From CAIPBY01 sp041671305 (GTDB lineage: Bacteria > Patescibacteriota > Patescibacteriia > 2-01-FULL-39-33), in NCBI GenBank assembly GCA_041671305.1, contig JBAZBX010000032.1, positions 1-5,330 of the forward strand: 5,330 nucleotides of DNA, in the 5' to 3' direction. Below the pieces are notes generated by a model. That model had not been told where the DNA came from and did not search any database. It saw only the letters and a list, made by a program, of their open reading frames with translations. Positions 2,707 through 5,330 of the stretch are shown here, piece by piece (positions within the stretch are counted from its first letter, which is position 1; every line of letters starts with the position of its first letter). The position numbers and the translations under genes were made by a program.

Positions 2707-5330
2707 ATGTCAGAAAAAATAAGCAATCCAATAGTAGATAGAGAATTAGAAGTGCAAAAATTTTGGAAAGATAATAAAATTTTTGAAAAAACTTTGGAAG
2801 CCACGAAAAATGGCCCGGTTTTTAATTTTTATGACGGACCTCCTTTTGCTACCGGTACTCCGCATTACGGACATCTGGTGGCTAGTGTCATGAAAGATTC
2901 TGTGCCAAGATATTGGACTATGAAAGGTTATTCTGTAGAGAGAAAATGGGGTTGGGATTGCCATGGATTGCCAATTGAAAATATTGTGGAGAAGGCATTG
3001 GGATTTAAGAGCAAGAAAGATATTGAGGAATATGGCATTGATAAATTCAACGAAGCTTGCCGGAGCAAGGTTCTGACTTATGTGGAAGAATGGAAGAAAA
3101 CCATTGCAAGATTCGGACGTTGGGCCGATATGGAAAATCCGTATCAGACCATGGATTTGGAATACATGGAAAGTGTTTGGTGGGTATTTAAAGAATTGTA
3201 TGACAAAAATTTGGTTTACGAGGGCTACAAATCCATGCACGTTTGTCCGAGATGTGAGACGACTTTGTCACAGCAAGAAGTTAGTGAAGGTTATAAGGAT
3301 GTTAAGGATCTGTCGGTGACGGCAAAGTTTGAGCTTATTGATGAACCAGGAACTTATGTCCTTGCTTGGACGACAACTCCCTGGACTTTGCCGGGAAATG
3401 TGGCTTTGGCAGTTGGAGAAGATGTAGATTATGTGATTTTGGAAGTCGTAAATTCTGATGTTAAGAGATTTTATATTGGAGAAAAATATATAATTGCTAA
3501 AGACACTCTAACTAAAAGTTTTTCTATCGGCAAAAATATTTCTTGTAAGATTGACAGTAAAGGAAAATATATTTGTGATGTTAATTATGAAAATGAAGGA
3601 AATATTGAATACAAACAGGTTGGTAATATTTTTAAGGGTTCAGAATTAGTCGGCAAGAGATATAAGCCGCTTTTCCCATATTACGAAAACGATGAAGCCA
3701 AGGCCAAAATAAAAAATTCAGAAAATTTATACACCATTGTTAGCGCTGATTTTGTTACAACTGAAGATGGTACGGGTGTTGTTCATATTGCTCCGGCTTA
3801 TGGCGAGGAGGATTTGATTTTGGGTCAAGAAAAGAATTTGGCTTTCATTCAAAATGTCACTTTGGGCGGAATATTCAAAGATGAAGTGCTTGATTTTAAA
3901 GGCATGAGTGTGAAACCTGCTGACGATACTCAGAAAACTGATGTGGAAGTTATAAAATATTTGGCGGAAAAGGGATTGCTTTTTGTCAAAGAAAAATACG
4001 AACATAGCTATCCGCATTGTTGGCGTTGTGATACTCCTTTGATTAACTACGCTACCTCATCTTGGTTTGTAAAAGTAACTGATATCAAAGACAAAGCTTT
4101 GAAATTAGCCAAGGATATTAACTGGTCGCCGGATCATATCAAAGAAGGCCGTTTCGGTAAATGGCTGGAGGGCGCTCGTGATTGGTCCATATCCCGTCAG
4201 AGATTTTGGGCGAGTGTTATGCCGATTTGGAAATGCGAGTGTGGAGAATTGAAGGTTTATGGCTCTGTAGCGGAATTAGAGAAGGATAGCGGAGTCAAGA
4301 TAACTGATTTACATAAACATCATGTAGATAAAATTGAAGTAACTTGCTCTAAGTGCTCAGGGAAAATGAAACGCATTCCTGATGTGCTGGATACTTGGTT
4401 TGATTCAGGATCAATGCCTTATGCGCAGAATCATTATCCGTTTGAAAATAAAGAAAAATTTGAAGCCAGTTTTCCGGCGCAATTTATTGCTGAGGGAGTA
4501 GATCAAACTAGGGCTTGGTTTTATTATCTCCATGTTCTCGCTACTGCCATTAAGGATAGCAGGGCTTTTTCTAATGTAATTGTAAATGGCATTGTCCTGG
4601 CTGAAGATGGCAAAAAGATGGCCAAGAAATTGCAGAATTATCCAGAACCTGAAATTGTGATGAATAAATATGGAGCTGATGCTCTGCGATATTATTTGTT
4701 GTCATCCCCGGTAGTATTTGCGGAAAATATGAATTTTTCTGAAGTTGGAGTCAAAGAGGCAATGCAAAAAGTCATCATGCTGACCAATAATATTTTGAAT
4801 TTTTATAAGCTGTATGAGCCGGCCGCGGGTGTCATCCCGAGCAAAGCCGAGGGATCCCTCAAAAAAGAAAGGGATTCCTCCACTACGTCAGGATTACCTG
4901 ACTCTGGTCGGAATGACAGTGCTTCCCTACGAGCCGATAATGTTTTGGACAAATGGCTTTTGGCCAAGCTTAATTTATTGATTGGGGAAGTAACCAAGCA
5001 AATGGAAGCTTATGATTTACCCAGGTCGGTCAGGCCGATCCAAGAATTTATTGACGAGTTTTCTACCTGGTGGCTTAGAAGATCAAGAGATAGATTTAAA
5101 GGTGAGAATGAGGAAGATAAAAAAGAAGCTTTACAGACTTTTAGAAATGTACTGATGGAATTATCCAAACTGATGGCGCCTTTTACTCCTTTTATCGCTG
5201 ATCATTTATATAAACAAATCGGTGGTGAATTGGAATCTGTACATTTAGAAAAATGGCCGGAGACTTTTGATAATTTGATTAATCAAAAAGTTCTTGATCA
5301 AATGGAACAAGCCAGAAAAATTGTAGAAAT
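2707..5330 (+). CDS. ileS: Isoleucyl-tRNA synthetase, type 2-like (3' end outside window)
   Basis: Class I synthetase charging tRNA-Ile in the cytoplasm; 874 residues are visible and the C-terminus lies outside. ATG 2707 is the first start after an in-frame stop at 2686-2688 and gives the family-typical beginning; no Shine-Dalgarno is seen. Seen in order: HIGH motif as HYGH (53-56) in PPFATGTPHYGHL; GWDCHGLPIE (82-91); C180/C183 and C438/C441 pairs, probably zinc-binding; CP1 editing domain with WTTTPWTLPGN (221-231) and HIAPAYGEED (360-369); WSISRQRFW (493-501); a second set C510, C512, C547, C550; DTWFDSG (562-568); and the KMSKS loop as KMAKK (637-641) followed by NYPEP. HYGH and this NYPEP context point to the eukaryote/archaea-like type 2 IleRS rather than the E. 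coli type; ValRS is excluded by these motifs. About residues 708-738 come from an in-frame palindromic repeat just before the anticodon-binding domain (NVLDKW at 745). Expression is probably controlled by the T-box upstream. Confidence 0.96.
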   Translation, partial: MSEKISNPIVDRELEVQKFWKDNKIFEKTLEATKNGPVFNFYDGPPFATGTPHYGHLVASVMKDSVPRYWTMKGYSVERKWGWDCHGLPIENIVEKALGFKSKKDIEEYGIDKFNEACRSKVLTYVEEWKKTIARFGRWADMENPYQTMDLEYMESVWWVFKELYDKNLVYEGYKSMHVCPRCETTLSQQEVSEGYKDVKDLSVTAKFELIDEPGTYVLAWTTTPWTLPGNVALAVGEDVDYVILEVVNSDVKRFYIGEKYIIAKDTLTKSFSIGKNISCKIDSKGKYICDVNYENEGNIEYKQVGNIFKGSELVGKRYKPLFPYYENDEAKAKIKNSENLYTIVSADFVTTEDGTGVVHIAPAYGEEDLILGQEKNLAFIQNVTLGGIFKDEVLDFKGMSVKPADDTQKTDVEVIKYLAEKGLLFVKEKYEHSYPHCWRCDTPLINYATSSWFVKVTDIKDKALKLAKDINWSPDHIKEGRFGKWLEGARDWSISRQRFWASVMPIWKCECGELKVYGSVAELEKDSGVKITDLHKHHVDKIEVTCSKCSGKMKRIPDVLDTWFDSGSMPYAQNHYPFENKEKFEASFPAQFIAEGVDQTRAWFYYLHVLATAIKDSRAFSNVIVNGIVLAEDGKKMAKKLQNYPEPEIVMNKYGADALRYYLLSSPVVFAENMNFSEVGVKEAMQKVIMLTNNILNFYKLYEPAAGVIPSKAEGSLKKERDSSTTSGLPDSGRNDSASLRADNVLDKWLLAKLNLLIGEVTKQMEAYDLPRSVRPIQEFIDEFSTWWLRRSRDRFKGENEEDKKEALQTFRNVLMELSKLMAPFTPFIADHLYKQIGGELESVHLEKWPETFDNLINQKVLDQMEQARKIVE
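4830..4918 (+). repeat. Palindromic repeat element inserted in frame in ileS
   Basis: Terminal inverted repeats TGTCATCCCGAGC (4830-4842) and GGTCGGAATGACA (4906-4918) match at 11 of 13 positions. Inside lie a perfect GAGGGATCCCTC palindrome (4849-4860), whose arm can also pair with GGGATTCCTC (4871-4880), and GTCAGG-ATTA-CCTGAC (4887-4902). The TGTCAT-CCGA ends resemble a repeat family widespread in CPR and other environmental genomes (from memory). The frame stays open and encodes about residues 708-738 of IleRS, a polar stretch rich in Ser, Lys, Gly and Asp. TATGAGCCG (4813-4821) and TACGAGCCG (4928-4936) flank it as a near-perfect 9-bp direct repeat, possibly a target duplication. A clean 115-nt insertion would shift the frame, so later changes or chance must be considered. 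Confidence 0.8.

Noticed and set aside
2746..3240. 164-residue open frame on the minus strand in ileS
   Set aside because: Shadow of the conserved IleRS catalytic domain on the other strand; no start signals and no recognisable motif.
3727..4017. 96-residue open frame on the minus strand in ileS
   Set aside because: Shadow of the IleRS editing domain region, which is clearly coding on the + strand.
4830..4918. Insertion sequence or CRISPR unit
   Set aside because: It is too short to encode a transposase, and there is a single copy with no regular spacers.
4803..4997. 64-residue open frame on the minus strand across the ileS repeat
   Set aside because: It is the chance translation of the palindromic repeat and its flanks. 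The + strand frame is continuous IleRS on both sides.

Overview
The window looks like part of a small, AT-rich bacterial genome, most likely from the Candidate Phyla Radiation (Patescibacteria), perhaps Parcubacteria-like. That placement is inference. It rests on an ArgRS with the motif YIGDIGSHVAKCLW, an IleRS of the type with HYGH and a KMSK-like NYP(D/E)P signature, compact spacing with weak or absent Shine-Dalgarno sites, stand-alone small proteins, and short palindromic repeats scattered through intergenic and even coding DNA. No rRNA or marker search was possible.

Layout. Bases 3-1253 (+) are the C-terminal three quarters or so of arginyl-tRNA synthetase, cut by the left edge. A short gap with a probable promoter leads to a single-domain response regulator (1282-1659, +) and, 21 nt on, a small 4Fe-4S ferredoxin (1681-1875, +). 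This block ends in a rho-independent terminator (1889-1920). A second hairpin (1951-1984) is a terminator for the opposite strand and closes a 107-residue cysteine-containing protein of unknown function (2012-2335, -). That gene has its own good promoter and Shine-Dalgarno site and a visibly higher GC content than its neighbours. The right half is isoleucyl-tRNA synthetase (2707 to beyond the window end, +).

The most interesting part is the 371-nt region 2336-2706. Two divergent promoters share one perfect 18-bp palindrome, whose arms are the two back-to-back -35 boxes. The rightward promoter gives an ileS leader of about 280 nt with the hallmarks of a tRNA-sensing T-box riboswitch: a short hairpin showing AUC (Ile) in a 7-nt loop, a GC-rich Stem III-like hairpin, the T-box core TGGTACCGC, and a final stem followed by seven T. 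Codon, bulge (UGGU, matching an A discriminator base) and downstream gene all point to tRNA-Ile. Two inverted copies of one short palindromic repeat sit inside this leader, one of them in the apical part of the antiterminator/terminator. A different palindromic repeat (about 4830-4918) is carried in frame inside ileS and adds about 30 residues between the catalytic core and the anticodon-binding domain.

Functionally, the window holds two aminoacyl-tRNA synthetases, one apparently controlled by uncharged tRNA-Ile, plus a signalling receiver protein and an electron carrier that may be co-transcribed.
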